This document shows positions 34,198 through 45,989 of a DNA stretch of 64,000 nucleotides, piece by piece. The stretch covers positions 10,230,001 through 10,294,000 of the forward strand of contig CM082589.2 in NCBI GenBank assembly GCA_040954595.2, given 5' to 3'. Position 1 is the stretch's first letter. Every line of letters begins with the position of its first letter. The notes below the pieces were generated by a model. It searched no databases. It saw only the letters and a list, made by a program, of their open reading frames with translations, and was not told where the DNA came from. Both the position numbers and the translations under genes were made by a program. The stretch is from Balanoglossus misakiensis. Lineage: Eukaryota > Hemichordata.

Positions 34198-35948
34198 CTC
34201 CCCAGGGAGTTGAATGGAATGTTTAGGTCCAACGACCTAGGTCAAATGACCATGGAACAACTTTAAAGCATGTTGAGATTTAATGTGCTACATAAGTTAT
34301 AAATATTATATTAATATTATTACATAAACAACACTCTTACCTAGCTAAGGAAGTGGTCAGGTGAAAAATATTTGCAGAGCTGACCAATTATTTAAGGAAT
34401 ATTAAAGTTGGGTAATTTGGACGTATTCATACGGGTGTTGGTCAATGGAAAGTCCTTTGTTCATTTTCAAAATGGCAACCAAAAATGCGAACAAAACACA
34501 CTGAATTATGTACGGGATATTGGTGTTGCCTAATTTGCGTGTTTCCACATTTACTTAAACTCTCACAGGGAGACAAATGTCACAGCAAACGGAAAAATGA
34601 CTATGCTACACACAACACTTTTATTGATCATGGAAAATGTTCATGAGAATTGTGTTATGGTACTTTTCGGGGCTCACGACCTGTGTTATAGGAAATCTGA
34701 CAAGGAATCCAAACTGTACCACATACACAACACTTTAATTAAGCATGGGAAATGGTCCTGAGAACAATATTCTCAGAGTTGACAAACTGTGTTATCTGCG
34801 TTATATTGATGTTGTCTAATTTACACGCCTGTACATTTATTTATACTCTGACTTTGAGCTTAATAAGGCAGCGCCTGCTAAGGTCAATTTCCCACGTACA
34901 CTTTTAATTAGCATAGATAATGATCATGATAACTTCATTTTCAGAGCTGACAAACTGTGTTATGTGAAATTCATGTTGCCTATTTCATGATAATGGCTTG
35001 TGGTACACAAGGGTTAACAGCAATCAGCAATTGCTTGTATGATAGGTATAATGATCGATTTACAAATTTCAATGGTATAATAATGGGCAACACATGTGGA
35101 AGTGTTTAATAAACAGTTAACTGATGTGGTGATGGTTTGTGGTAAAATTGAGGGTACACAGATTATAATGGGCAAAACAATGAATATAATAGAGGTTGAT
35201 GATGGTGAATGGTTTCATATGAATGGTGTAATAAAGGTTAACAAATGTGGTGATAGCTTTGGTGTACAGGGCTGTTCATATCTTTAGTAATGACAAAGGT
35301 ATAATAGTGATAAAAGCTTAAATAAGTGTTAGGGCACAATCTTCATGATGGTTCATTCATTGGTTAATGTGTATATTTTATTAATATCATGCTATTGTTT
35401 ATCAGTTAGATCATAATCAGGGTTTTTCCATGCACATAGTCATCATGAATCAGCGGAATTCTTCTGAATAGTACCTGTGATCATTTTTGCGCACCGACGC
35501 ATTGTACGCGACAGACATGCAGAAAATATTAACATGTAACTCACAGGCATAGTGTTAAATCTAAACGACTATATGTTAGATAAGCTTTACCTCCCCACCC
35601 CATCAAAATTCCAAATTTAGCTTGATGTGACGTTTTCGGGTAGTACCAATTCGGAAACTTTCATGGTTCATTCATTGAACCAAATATTGGATTTGACACA
35701 CTGTGTCTTGGGTGGGTAAAGCATGGTGAAATGTTGGCAGTAAACTTTAACCAGACAGGTCACATGAAAGGAAGATTTTATCATTTGAGTTCGATGGCAT
35801 ACATGATAAGATATGTCAGTTCTGACACCATTTTTGCAGACGTAGATGCTGTTGTATTTTTTCCATTGGACACAGTACTCAAAGTCCAGTCTGTGTTTAA
35901 AATGATACCCTGGTCACACACAGTGAGAAATGTCAGCCTTTGACTTAA
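34198..35948 (+). repeat. Dispersed composite repeat (copy 3)
   Basis: Colinear with 20261-21848: truncated SINE (34198-34321), ~165-bp tandem units (with an extra partial unit at about 34800-34930), minisatellite (34980-35330) and terminal part. It carries the uninterrupted TTAA site (35945-35948) at which the other copy was hit by the Kolobok-like transposon. Confidence 0.88.
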
Positions 35949-36369
35949 TTATCTAATTTATGCATTGTTAACAATGCACTGTGACATTTACTGCATGTAT
36001 TTTTCCCACTGTGGAAACTTACTATGCTTTGAATACATGTTCCCTAATGGGGTGTTAAAGGATACAGTAGGATCTGTTTCGGTAGCAAATATGACACTGT
36101 TTTCAACATATTTGACTGGTGGCAATATGTGGTTTTACGTTGGTATCCATCATGTAACTCAGATCACCTATATGAAGCTCCATAGTAAATTTCACAGAAG
36201 TCGGCTGATCAATTCCAGAAAAGTAGATTTTTTACCAAAAATGTGGAAAAAGACAAAAAAATGCATAACAAGTAGAAAATTCACACTATTAGCTTAAAAC
36301 ATACAGAAATGTGTGAGGCTAATATAAGGTACTATCATACCATTTTTTCAAATCAACATGACCAGGACT
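35949..36369 (+). other. Continuation of the composite repeat beyond the TTAA site
   Basis: This is the sequence that the transposon at 21849 separated from copy 2. It has an open frame at 35965-36297 without recognisable domains. I see no gene. Confidence 0.4.
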
Positions 36370-36640
36370 TGTCGTGTTTCTGAGTTTTGACCAAATTAAG
36401 GTTTTCCCAGCTAATTTGTATATATTTTTGGCAATGACAACTTCGTTTGAACAAACTCCCATCTACAGCCTAGCATGCATCTACACACCAAATATCGAGG
36501 TTATTGGCGCAACGGTTTTCAAGTTTTTGATGTGTACGGACATACATCCATCTATCCGTCCATATGTCCATACATACATACAGACGCAACCAAATCCATA
36601 AGGTCCCACTGTATATACCTATACAAATGGGACCAAATAA
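36370..36640 (+). repeat. Retroelement-like 3' remnant with CATA-type microsatellite
   Basis: The wording ACACACCAAATATCGAGGTT followed by a run of imperfect CATACATCCATC / CATACATACATACAGACG units resembles 3' tails of non-LTR elements in marine invertebrates. No coding region remains. Confidence 0.4.
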
Positions 36641-37413
36641 AACACACAAAAAATAACACTTAACATCTTACAGTGCAGGGCCTTGCTAGTTGATGTGGTA
36701 CAATTCTATCATATCACTTCACAGCTGGTAGCCAAGGGCAGTGTTTGCACAGAGGAGCCTCCTGAATGTCTTCGCTCGTTCACACCTCTTCAGTGATAAT
36801 GTCTGGATTACATTGACATGAAACTGTTTGTTCAGTAGTGTTTCAACTGCCAGCTACCTGGGTTCATTTTACACCCAAACACTGAAAATATTGTAGCAGT
36901 CAATAATATAACCTACACACTGTGTGAAATTCACCATGTTCTAAAGTAATGTTGATGTCTAATGTGCATTGTGACTTACAGGGCATGCACGGCTAAAGCT
37001 TGTCGAAAGTTGACAAAGCAAAAGACCAGACCAGTTGCCTGTTTTAAAATGTGCTTCATTCCAAGGACCTTGGCGATGAGTCATGAATTGGGGAACGTTC
37101 ATGAGACCCATTTTTTTTCACTGGACCAGCACATTTAATGATATGACCTTGAAATTGAACTGTTCCCAGGAGCTACTGAGAGTTGCCTTGTTTCACCCCC
37201 AAGTTACTACCTGGGGTTTTTACAATGTCGACAGTAGTTCCAAAAAAAAAAACGTTGTACTTTTATGAATAATCGATTAGGGTAGATTTATTCATGGTAG
37301 TAAAACTTTTTGGCCTGCAGTTGCCAAACAAAGACAATTACAAGTAAGGGACTGGACGTAAACTACCAGGGGGAGCGCAGGGAAATTGACGAAAGCGATG
37401 GCCTCAAATTAAT
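36641..37413. other. Unassigned spacer
   Basis: Mixed-composition sequence in which I see no gene, repeat copy or structured RNA. Confidence 0.4.
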
Positions 37414-37768
37414 GTCATAGTCCAGTGGTTAGAGCATCAGACCCATAATCAAAGAATCAAGAGTTTGATCCCTGGCATGGTTGTGGTGTTGTGTCCTCTG
37501 GCAAGGCAATTTACATCTCCTTGCCTCTCCCCGCCTATAAGAAAAGGGTAATTTGGTGGATCGGATATTGTAATGTGTATGTATAGGTCTGCTTTGCTGA
37601 TATAAAAGCTGCACATGTGAGCTGTTGTTTGCTCCCCATGGAGTGGAATGGAATATTTTAGGTCCAACGACCTAGGTCAAATTACCATGGGAAACACTTC
37701 AAAGCAGCACATTGAGATTTATTGCATAATGTGCTATATAAGTAATAAATATTATATTGATATTATTA
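37414..37768 (+). repeat. tRNA-derived SINE, full length (copy 2)
   Basis: It has the same organisation as 19354-19693 and keeps the segment GTGTCCTCTGGCAAGGCAA that copy 1 lacks. A box (TAGTCCAGTGGTTAGAGCA), CCATAATC anticodon-position word and B-box-like GTTTGATCCC are all present. Unrelated sequence on the left of the two copies marks the true 5' end. Confidence 0.82.
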
Positions 37769-37841
37769 CATAAACAACACTCTTACTTAGCAAAGGAAGT
37801 GGTCAGGTGAACTATATTCGCAGAGCTGACCAATTGTTTAA

Positions 37842-38183
37842 AGGGGCAAAGTCTCTCATCGCTGCCTTTTTTCAATTAATTATGTATGATACAAGACGCC
37901 ATTGATGTTATTCTACATGTGGATATATGGTGAATCAACATTCGACCACACACAACTTCCGTCTCGTTTGTACGATATGAGAGTAAAAACTCGCCCAAAA
38001 TGAATAAATGGTAAAGAACGATTATTCATTTTGGCGAGTTTTTCACTCTCCTGTCTATAAGAGGGATGGAAGTTGTGTGTGGTTGAACGTTCATTCGCTA
38101 TATATCCACATGTAGAATAACAAACGGTGTCTCTTATCAAATATAATATGGGAAAAGGGCAGCGAGAGAGAGACTTTGTCCCT
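37842..38183. mobile_element. MITE of the AGGGACAAAG/TTAA family (copy 2)
   Basis: A 342-bp long foldback with left TTAA at 37838-37841. The left end is AGGGGCAAAGTCTCTC and the right end the complement of AGGGACAAAGTCTCTCTC. The right TTAA is missing because the element is joined directly to a satellite fragment at 38184. It shares flanking SINE and tandem-repeat context with copy 1, so both descend from one duplicated insertion. Confidence 0.88.
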
Positions 38184-38716
38184 CACATGGGGATTAAATG
38201 CATATGCGTGTGTATTTAAAGTTAACTGTAAATCCCCAGGTTAATACGTGGCCAAAAGCACTGTAATTTGGCATTTCTAATGATGGTGAGATGTTGTTTG
38301 CTCCCCAGGGAGTTGAATGGAATATTTAGGTCCAACATCCTAGCTCAAATGACCATGGGACAACTTAAAGCACGTTGAGATTTAATGTGCTACATAAGTT
38401 ATAAATATTATAAAAATATTATTACATAAACAACACTCTTCCTTAGCAAAGGAAGTGGTCAGGTGAAATATATTCGCAGAGCTGACCAATTCTTTAAGGA
38501 AAATTAAAGTTGGGTAATTTGGATGTATTCATACGAGTGTTGGTCAATGATAGGAAAGTCCTTTGTTCATTTTCAAAATGAAAACCAAAAATGCGAACAA
38601 AACACACTGAATTACGTATGGGATATTGATGTTGCCTAATTTGCGTGACTCTACATTTACTTAAACTCTCACAGGGAGACAAATGTCACAGCAAACGGAA
38701 AAATGATTATGCTAAG
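38184..38716 (+). repeat. Satellite 1 fragment, truncated SINE and ~165-bp tandem units
   Basis: Satellite fragment 38184-38284, SINE 3' body 38285-38427, then degenerate tandem units that stop where the 1.97-kb repeat begins. Colinear with 20160-20680. Confidence 0.82.
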
Positions 38717-40685
38717 CAATACGCCAACCTTTAAAATATTACTTTAGAAAGTTTGTATTCATACTTTCTTCAAGTTGTCATAACGCTACCCCGAAATGTG
38801 TTTAAGTATTGCCTTTGTATTAATGGGCTAGATTCATGGCGTTATATGTCATAAATTAAAAAGCCAACCCTTATTGATTTTGATAATATTTATGTCGGAG
38901 AATCCACAATGAAAAATATGTATTTCAATTTCATAACTCAAAATGATTTTCAAATCCATGACCTTATTTTCAACTCCAGTGATCGTACATCCTGAACCTT
39001 GTGCCAGTAAATGATTGGCCATTACAGGGTTAATGGGCACTCTCCCGTTCTCTTCCTCCGCAGTTTCATTCATGTTCTTGTTTGACGGAAATGGGTGTGA
39101 CCAGACGCTTGAATGTTTTCATGTGGGTGTCGTTGTTCATCGGGATCGGTCTCCTGGTGTGTCTGTACAGGTACGCAAGGAGAAACTGCCCACAAGAAGC
39201 TGCGAGTGAAACTATTTAAGGTAGTATGTGCCTCGCGGTCCGAGATTCAGACAAATGATAGTCCTCAAAACTTTTTCAAGTCTTTGATTTACTAAAGTGT
39301 ATGGTGAGTCTCTTTGAAAACAACAAAAACATTACTCACCATATTGTTATTTTTTTGAAAGTTTAAAATGAAGTTGACAATGTACCAAACAGATTCTATT
39401 TATTTCTTCATGACCATGTTCACCCCAAGGTCATATGGACCTGCAAGTATATGCCAGAGCCAGAGTCGACATTACCGAAGCCAGAGTTCAAAGCTTGCAG
39501 GTCACCCCTTGCCAGCTCATGTCTAGCTAAACTGCCATGGATGCCAAGAGATATAGGACTACAGTAACCTGTAGATGGTTTCAGTATGTTTGAAGAAAGT
39601 GGTGGCGCACGTTTGGCTACATTTGAAATGGCTATGGTACCAGTGGTTGAATTTGCAAAGGTGACCTTTGACCTGGTATCATTAAAGATATTAAAGAACG
39701 ATTGAACATTCCTTGTTGTCGTAAAATGACATCTGTAATAACTTATATTTTATCTGTTCATCTTGAAGTACTATATATTTAAACGCCAATTTTCCATTGC
39801 CAATCAAGTTTTTACAAATAAATTGTAATATGCATGTTGATTTTACAAAAACTCCTTACTTCCAAGTGAATTCTGTTACACATCACGTAAATATTTTCCC
39901 CACGAATTCTTCAGTTGCTGACTCGGAAATTTCATATATTGGGCAGAAATTGGATACATTACCGAGCCATTAAAATTACAGTTTTCTATTTTAATTGATC
40001 TTCCATAACTTCAAGTACTTTGATTTGACATAAATTAAAAACATCATGGTGAATAAATAAAAAATCTTTGATTATCTAATTGTGCATGTTTACATGGTTT
40101 TATTTTAGTATGCTGGGTACTTAATGTCTAATTGCTCGCTGATTTTATACTGTTCAAGATGACAATCTAATTTTAGTTTTCAGCTGATAATGGAAATCAC
40201 TGATTAAAAAAATTGAATTTTGTCATGAATAAACTTGTTGTTCATGGCAGTTGCTGTATTTTGTTTCATGTGTATTCAATTTTTGCAAGAATACCATTGA
40301 GCACAGTTTGATTTGATTAAACACGTTTATCGGAAAATTTTGTCATTTGAAATATCTGTTTTTGCGCCCTCTACCATTTGACCAAATGATTCTCTTATTT
40401 TGGTGGCCTTTGTCTGTGTATATGAGAATACTATAGTACTCTCGCATCGATGATAGTAGAAGTTGAAAACGTCTCTTGCCACGTGGCCTAGAAGAAAGGT
40501 GATCTTTAGAGTAAAATAAAACAAACTATCCAGATAGGAAGCTAGAAAAGAAGTTGAATCGTTGAAATTTTATTTATTTTTATATTGTTAATATCGTTGG
40601 TGATGTTGACTGGCCGACAATCTTTGTCACACCAGTATTTGCAGGTAGATTAAAACATTGCCTATTCCAGCAATAATCACAACAG
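38717..40685 (+). repeat. 1.97-kb dispersed repeat, copy 1
   Basis: Starts CAATACGCCAACCTTTAAAA and ends GCAATAATCACAACAG. It is colinear with 55504-57471, differing by scattered substitutions and a few 1-4-bp indels. Flanks differ at both ends. I found no terminal inverted repeats, LTR signals or convincing coding frame. Short frames such as 39113-39295 are kept in both copies but carry no domain I recognise. Confidence 0.9.
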
Positions 40686-41350
40686 TCTTACTTTTTCTAT
40701 CTTTGTAAGCGTTAATCTTTATTGACCTCGCTTGTTGTTTTGTGTTTTTGTGTTGTTTTTGTTTTTGTTTTGTTTTTTTAGTAGTTTCATAATTTTATTT
40801 GTATTTTTAAAATGTTTTCCTGTTTTTTGTTTACTTTTTTATTTTTTTTACTATTTGTTGATTGTAATGCTGTATGGGTCTCGACTGTCGGTCCCAACTT
40901 GTCATATAATTAGGTAGTACTGGAGTCAGTGGAAACCCAGGTGCCCGCATAATTTCAGGTGTAGTGACACCGTGTATTGTCATGTTAATGAATAGGGCTT
41001 CGTTAGCTAAGTTTCGTGTAGTAAGAGAGCACACTTCAATTTAGGTCTTGAAGGGAGCAACAAGTCGGGTCTCCCTGCTCAGTGAGTAGAAATACTAGGG
41101 GAAATATTGCACCATACCTTGCTGTGTCCATGTAATGCTGTAGCACGCATTAGTGCTCTCAGGACCACTGTTTCTGCAATTCGAGTGGAAGTAAATTCAG
41201 TACTTCTAGAAAGCAGAATTGTGCTTATTCAGTGCAAACCGGTGTGGTCGGGCGATTGGCGTGGCTGGCATGGTCGTATGTGGTGTGGCTGGAAATTGCT
41301 CCAAGCAGAGTTCTGTGGAACCATCCTATAGACCCGGTATTGCTGAGCAT
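40686..41350. other. T-rich low-complexity stretch and unassigned sequence
   Basis: A TTTTTGTTTTG tract lies at about 40735-40860. A 23-nt GGTCTCGACTGTCGGTCCCA motif near 40876 recurs at 57783, downstream of the other 1.97-kb repeat copy. The start of the Gmr1-like LTR may lie in or after this stretch. Confidence 0.4.
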
Positions 41351-42196
41351 GAAGTGTGGTGAAGAATTCTCGTGTAAGTAATGTATTTGTTTATTTATTT
41401 ACTATAACTTAAATTTATATTTTATGGATATTTATGTCAAATTCGACAATTTGTAAGTAATAGGACGGTCATAGTTAAAGCATAATTTTCCATGATATCA
41501 CATGTAATCATGACGCTTTAACTAGTCCAAATTTCTGATAATTATTATTGAGAAACGTCAGTATTCATTTGTGAACAGTTGCTAAGGTGGACATTTCAGT
41601 CAATGTTTGTTGATTTTTCATTCAGCCATTTAACCCAAGACTTGCATCTAACAAGTCAGTCTTCAGTGTGTTTACTTGACTACTGGAGGACTACAAGTGG
41701 TAGAAAACATGGTGTATCACAGATTGTATGTGTAATGTGGATCGTCGCTACATCGTTCATCTATACAGGACTCCATCCCATATTGTGGTTGAATCATGAT
41801 TGTTTACTATGAATGTTATATACAGCTAAGTGACACTTACCATTGTTTAGACAATATGCAATAGACAATAAACTATAGTGATATTGTGAATATATTCATT
41901 TATGTAATATATTAAGTAACCCATTGTATTGTATGACCAATTGTATCAGCATACCTGTACCTGCTAAATTGGTTAGGACAGAGACATTTGATATTGTGCA
42001 TATTGTGCACAAAAATTATATTCCTAGTATTATCTTTATATTATTTAATTGATTTAAATTAAATCAACTGTATTATTGTATCCGCACTGGTTTGTGTAGT
42101 TTCTCCCCATACCTTATCCACGGATGTTTACTCCTTGGCACTGAGAGCTGCTCAATATTTATCCTGGAATCAGAGGGGTGCCCTCCACCTCTGACA
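41351..42196 (+). repeat. Probable 5' LTR (3' part) of the Gmr1-like element
   Basis: The LTR end is inferred from an ACA terminus at about 42196, just before the PBS. The left boundary is not determinable, because no 3' LTR lies in the window. The left coordinate given here is nominal. Confidence 0.35.
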
Positions 42197-42198
42197 TT

Positions 42199-42215
42199 TG
42201 GGGGCTCGTCCGGGA
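42199..42215 (+). promoter_or_regulatory. Primer binding site (tRNA-Pro type)
   Basis: TGGGGGCTCGTCCGGGA equals the classic 17-nt tRNA-Pro primer site known from retroelements. It lies 2 bp after a CA terminus and about 320 bp before gag. Confidence 0.9.
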
Positions 42216-42534
42216 GTTTTATCGTTTTGTTGTGCATTTGTTTGTATACTATCATAAATTGTTGCCATATAGTGGAGACCATGGTTTTGATAGGTAGAGA
42301 TTCTGCAAATTGTGAAGACGGTGCTGGGTCTGTAGGCTGGTACTGTTACTGTATGTGCGCTTGTGGTTTCCTGCTATATAATATGGGCCGTGTTGGTTTG
42401 CGTCGTGCGTTTGGCTGTGTTGACTTGTGCTGAATGCCCTGTACTGCTAGTGGTTGTCAAACTGGGGGTTGTAAATCGCGATACAGCAAAGCATATATGC
42501 AGAAAGAATATCTAAGATAGGGAGAAAATTTGGG

Positions 42535-44158
42535 TTGGAAGGGACTGCTTTAAAAGATTATGTTAGAGAGGAACAAATTAGACAGAGGGATCTTAGGGCT
42601 ACTGAGAGAGAGGAGCAGAGAGAAGATAATAGGCGGCGCGAGGAACATGAGAGAGAGATACTGAAAATGCAAATTCACTTACAAGAATTAAAATTGAAAG
42701 GGGAAAATACAGAACAGCAGGTTACTGAAAATAATTTGGCCAAAGCGCGTGCTCCGAGACTACAGGGTTTTCGTGAGGATGTTGATGATATGGATGCGTA
42801 CCTTCAACGTTTTCAGCGCTACGCCACTGCTCAGAAGTGGGAAAAAGATGTCTGGGGGTGAATCTCAGTGCATATTGTTACAAGGTAAGGATGTATCCAC
42901 ATACAACCAAATGCCTGCAGCGTCTGCAAATAATTATGATGAATTGAAACCAGAGTTATTGAGGGCTTACCAGTTAAGTGAGGAGAGTTTTCATGACAAG
43001 TTCCGTTCGTGTATGCCACATTATGATGAAAGTGCTCAAAAGTTTATGGACCGTATTGGTGACTATTTGGGCAGATGGGTAGAACTGGCTGGTACTCCAA
43101 AGACGTACAATGGGCTTACAGATCTGTTACTTCGAGAGCAGTTTATTGGAGTATGTTCCAGAGACATGGCAATGTTCATTAGAGAGCGACGGCCAGAGAA
43201 TGTCCAAGAGATGGTATCTACTGCCTCAAAATACTTAGATGCCCGAGGGTGGTGGAAACTGCCAAGTAATGCCAAGAATAATCCAAGGAGCCAGCCGACA
43301 GCAAATACCAAGCCTTCTGTATATCCAAATCAAGTAAATAAGTTTAATAACAAAACCAATGGTTCCCATGTTTTTAAAGGTACGTGCTTCGTATGTGGTA
43401 AAGGTGGTCATATGGCCAAAGATTGTAGAAGTAAGCCAAAGATGCATAAGACGGCGGTATTGTTAACTGAAGAAGATAGAAACTATCCACCTAAACAAGA
43501 ATGTACACATTGGGGCAACCGTCAACAGCCCAGGGGACTAGACACTGGTTATGCATGTATGGTGGTAGCAATGGAAATAGATAAAACAGATGCAACACTG
43601 AATAAGGAGTTCGTGTTACCATGTGGTCATAAGCTCCCAGTGATGAGTGCTGCTTGTAGTGCCCATGGAGTGAAGAAGATGCCGGTAATGAAGGGATTGC
43701 TCGATGGTAAGCTGGTTAGCGTTTTGCGTGATAGTGGGTGTAGTAGCGTGGTAGTTCGAAGAAGTCTGGTGTCAAGTAATCAGCTGACTGGTGAGTACAG
43801 GACGTGTGTTCTGATAGATGGGACTATTAGAAGAGTACCTGTAGCCTCTATAAAAGTTGATACCCCTTACTTTGTTGGTGATGTTACTGCACTGTGCATG
43901 ATGAACCATGTGTATGATTTAATACTGGGCAACATTGATGGTGTATCTGACCCTTCGAATCCTGATACTACATGGCAGGAACCATTGCCGACATGTAGAC
44001 TGTGTACAACTGTTGGACAGGTACCAGGTTTAGCAAATGCTGTGGAGACCAGAGCCCAGAAGATAGCCAACCAAAAACCAATCAGAGAGCTTAAAGTACC
44101 TAAAGCTGTTGGTGAAGTGGTGATGCCAGGGAAGCTTCAACAAAGACTCCACTCTTGA
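42535..44158 (+). pseudogene. gag-pr: Gag-protease of the Gmr1-like element, frameshifted
   Basis: The first part (42535-42861) has a charged Arg/Glu coiled-coil-like N-terminus and the gag entry word YLQRFQRYA. The frame then breaks near a G5 run at about 42854-42858 and resumes in the 42749 frame. That frame holds the rest of the capsid (LLREQFIG ... MAMFIRERRP), a CCHC knuckle at C213 (CFVCGKGGHMAKDC) and an aspartic protease with D-S-G at D328 (VLRDSGCSSVVV). The protease is followed directly by DLILGNIDG, then a linker. A further frame change near 44135 precedes the integrase N-terminal segment (KDGILYREFNSP). The two major breaks make it a pseudogene. Confidence 0.85.
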
Positions 44159-44159
44159 C

Positions 44160-44323
44160 AAACTACGTGAGAAGGCAATTTTGGGTGACGAGAAAGTGAC
44201 TAGGAATGGAGGTAGGTTGAAGTTCATCATGAAAGATGGGATCCTGTACAGAGAGTTCAATTCGCCAATGGTCCAATTTGGTGAAAAGCTGTTACACACT
44301 GCGGGAAATACTAGAGCTATGTT
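44160..44323 (+). pseudogene. Integrase N-terminal segment before the nested insertion
   Basis: The frame containing LDKLREKAIL and KDGILYREFNSPMVQFGEKL is the usual lead-in to a gypsy integrase finger. It runs into foreign sequence around 44290-44324 and resumes at about 49770 with VVVPRVYRNQ, an expected continuation. The exact break lies near AAGCTGT (44285-44291), which recurs at 49759-49765. Confidence 0.75.
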
Positions 44324-44380
44324 GGGCAGTATTCCGCGAAGCGCGAGCTCCCATGTTCACCATAGCAACGCATTGCCAAG

Positions 44381-45031
44381 ATGGCGGCGCCCGTGTTGAT
44401 CGATGCCGAGAAAGTTATAAAACGCAAATTGCGAGAGGCAAAATCTGTGCTTAAACGTAAAAAATGCGTGTCGGACAATCTGTATATACACCCACTCTTT
44501 GATGAACTTGAGGATGTGACAACAAGGGCCATATTTCGAAACGACAAGCTGTCAAAGGACAAGATTCGTTGGCGTGACGTCGCCGTATTTCCCATGTTTC
44601 AGCGTGATATGACCTACTGGCAGAAGACCTTCTACGCTCGGCTGTCAACATCCCCGTCGTTAAGGTCACCATGGCAAAGCAGCTTTACACGACAAATGCC
44701 GAGGGAAGTATTTGATGTTTTTCATCAGTTTGCTACTCGGACCGGTTTTGGTATCGACGAGAAGACCTCCAGGGCTATCATAACCTTGACCTTCACAAGT
44801 TCCTTGAAGCTATTGTATGTGATACGGAAAGGTTATTGCTACGAGGGCGCTATCGGTCAGCATACAGAGAATATCCTAGAGAAGAAAGTCCGTGGAAAGA
44901 GGGTAGCTGTTATATTCACACCTGAGAAGCCCTGTGTTGTGAAATATTTTATAAACAGGGAGACTGTTGCTGTTAGATTCAGCTTTGGTGCCTGGAACAA
45001 ACATGGAATTCCATTACATCCAGAGAACTGA
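44381..45031 (+). CDS. Unrecognised ORF of the nested transposon
   Basis: A 216-codon frame opening in AAGATGGCGGCG, a start context common in animal genes. The N-terminus is basic and helical (KVIKRKLREAKSVLKRKKC). The middle has aromatic words (RWRDVAVFP, YWQKTFYARL, EVFDVFHQFA). I recognise no family. After about residue 128 an alternative frame also looks coding-like, so a frameshift inside the ORF is possible. A polyadenylation signal AATAAA lies at 45160-45165, about 130 bp after the stop. It converges on the minus-strand transposase-like gene inside the same element, so it may encode an accessory DNA-binding or target-site protein, as two-ORF transposons often do. That role is inference. 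Confidence 0.5.
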   Translation: MAAPVLIDAEKVIKRKLREAKSVLKRKKCVSDNLYIHPLFDELEDVTTRAIFRNDKLSKDKIRWRDVAVFPMFQRDMTYWQKTFYARLSTSPSLRSPWQSSFTRQMPREVFDVFHQFATRTGFGIDEKTSRAIITLTFTSSLKLLYVIRKGYCYEGAIGQHTENILEKKVRGKRVAVIFTPEKPCVVKYFINRETVAVRFSFGAWNKHGIPLHPEN

Positions 45032-45989
45032 ACCCTATTGATTTTTCACACTGATTCAACCCATCTGAGGAACATTTTTTTCCTGATCTGTGGCACATGT
45101 TGTTCAGTGTAGATGTATCAGTCTGTCAAGACAGTCCTCTCACAATTGACATATATTCAAATAAAAAAAGGAAAATTAGAAGACTCAAAAATTCATCACT
45201 TGTCTTTATTTATCTACATTCAATACAAATGAACAGATAATGTTTACAAAATTTCCTAAACTGTAAAATTCTTTTTTTCCATCATTATTGTAACATAGAT
45301 TTTTCATTAGTTTCAGAAAAAAATGTATGTTACCTACAATCAACATTGATAAGTCAATCAAAACTGCTCATCTAACAGTTAACCAGGATTTCTGGTCTAA
45401 ATTTAATTAATATTTACAATTAATTCCATGACAAAATTTATAAATATCAAGAATTTGATGAGACTTAATTCTTTATTTTTTCACAAATTCATTAAAATTT
45501 CGTGCAGGTGCAGAATAAACAACTCCTCAAGAAAAATGTAAAACTTTTCTATCAAGCTTATGTATGTCATACATTTTAATTTTGCAAAGCACTGCAATCA
45601 CTATACGATTAAGGGTTTATTCACAATACTTAATAGTGGTAAGATAAGTTTCAATTTCCCTGTCCCCATACATGCACACATATACAAAATCCCATAAGAA
45701 ACATATCATCTCCAGTTCAAAAAGTGTGAATTCATGTGATTTGTGATCTCCATTTTTATTAAATGCAGCTCTCAACTACAGATGAGTCTTTATAATTCTG
45801 TAATGTAATTAATACTATAGTTATCCTTTAATTCTAAAGTAGCACACAGTGACACAATCCACTGTTTCAAATTCAATCATTGTTCACAGCATAAGTTTCT
45901 TGAGTTTATTTGATATTTTACCAGTGACAGCTGCTTTTTTTATGTCATCCATAATTGGGTCAACACATATTTCACAGGCAGTCATTGTT
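45032..45989. other. AT-rich intergenic stretch between convergent transposon genes
   Basis: It contains the plus-strand AATAAA (45160-45165) and a minus-strand AATAAA (TTTATT at 45905-45910), about 80 bp past the minus-strand stop. No other gene is seen. Confidence 0.6.

Noticed and set aside
39113-39295. Small conserved ORF in both 1.97-kb repeats
   Set aside because: Conservation reflects overall repeat identity. There is no domain, and the opposite strand is equally open nearby.
42092-42433. 113-codon ORF upstream of the Gmr1-like gag
   Set aside because: It spans the LTR end and PBS/leader, and has no homology-like features.
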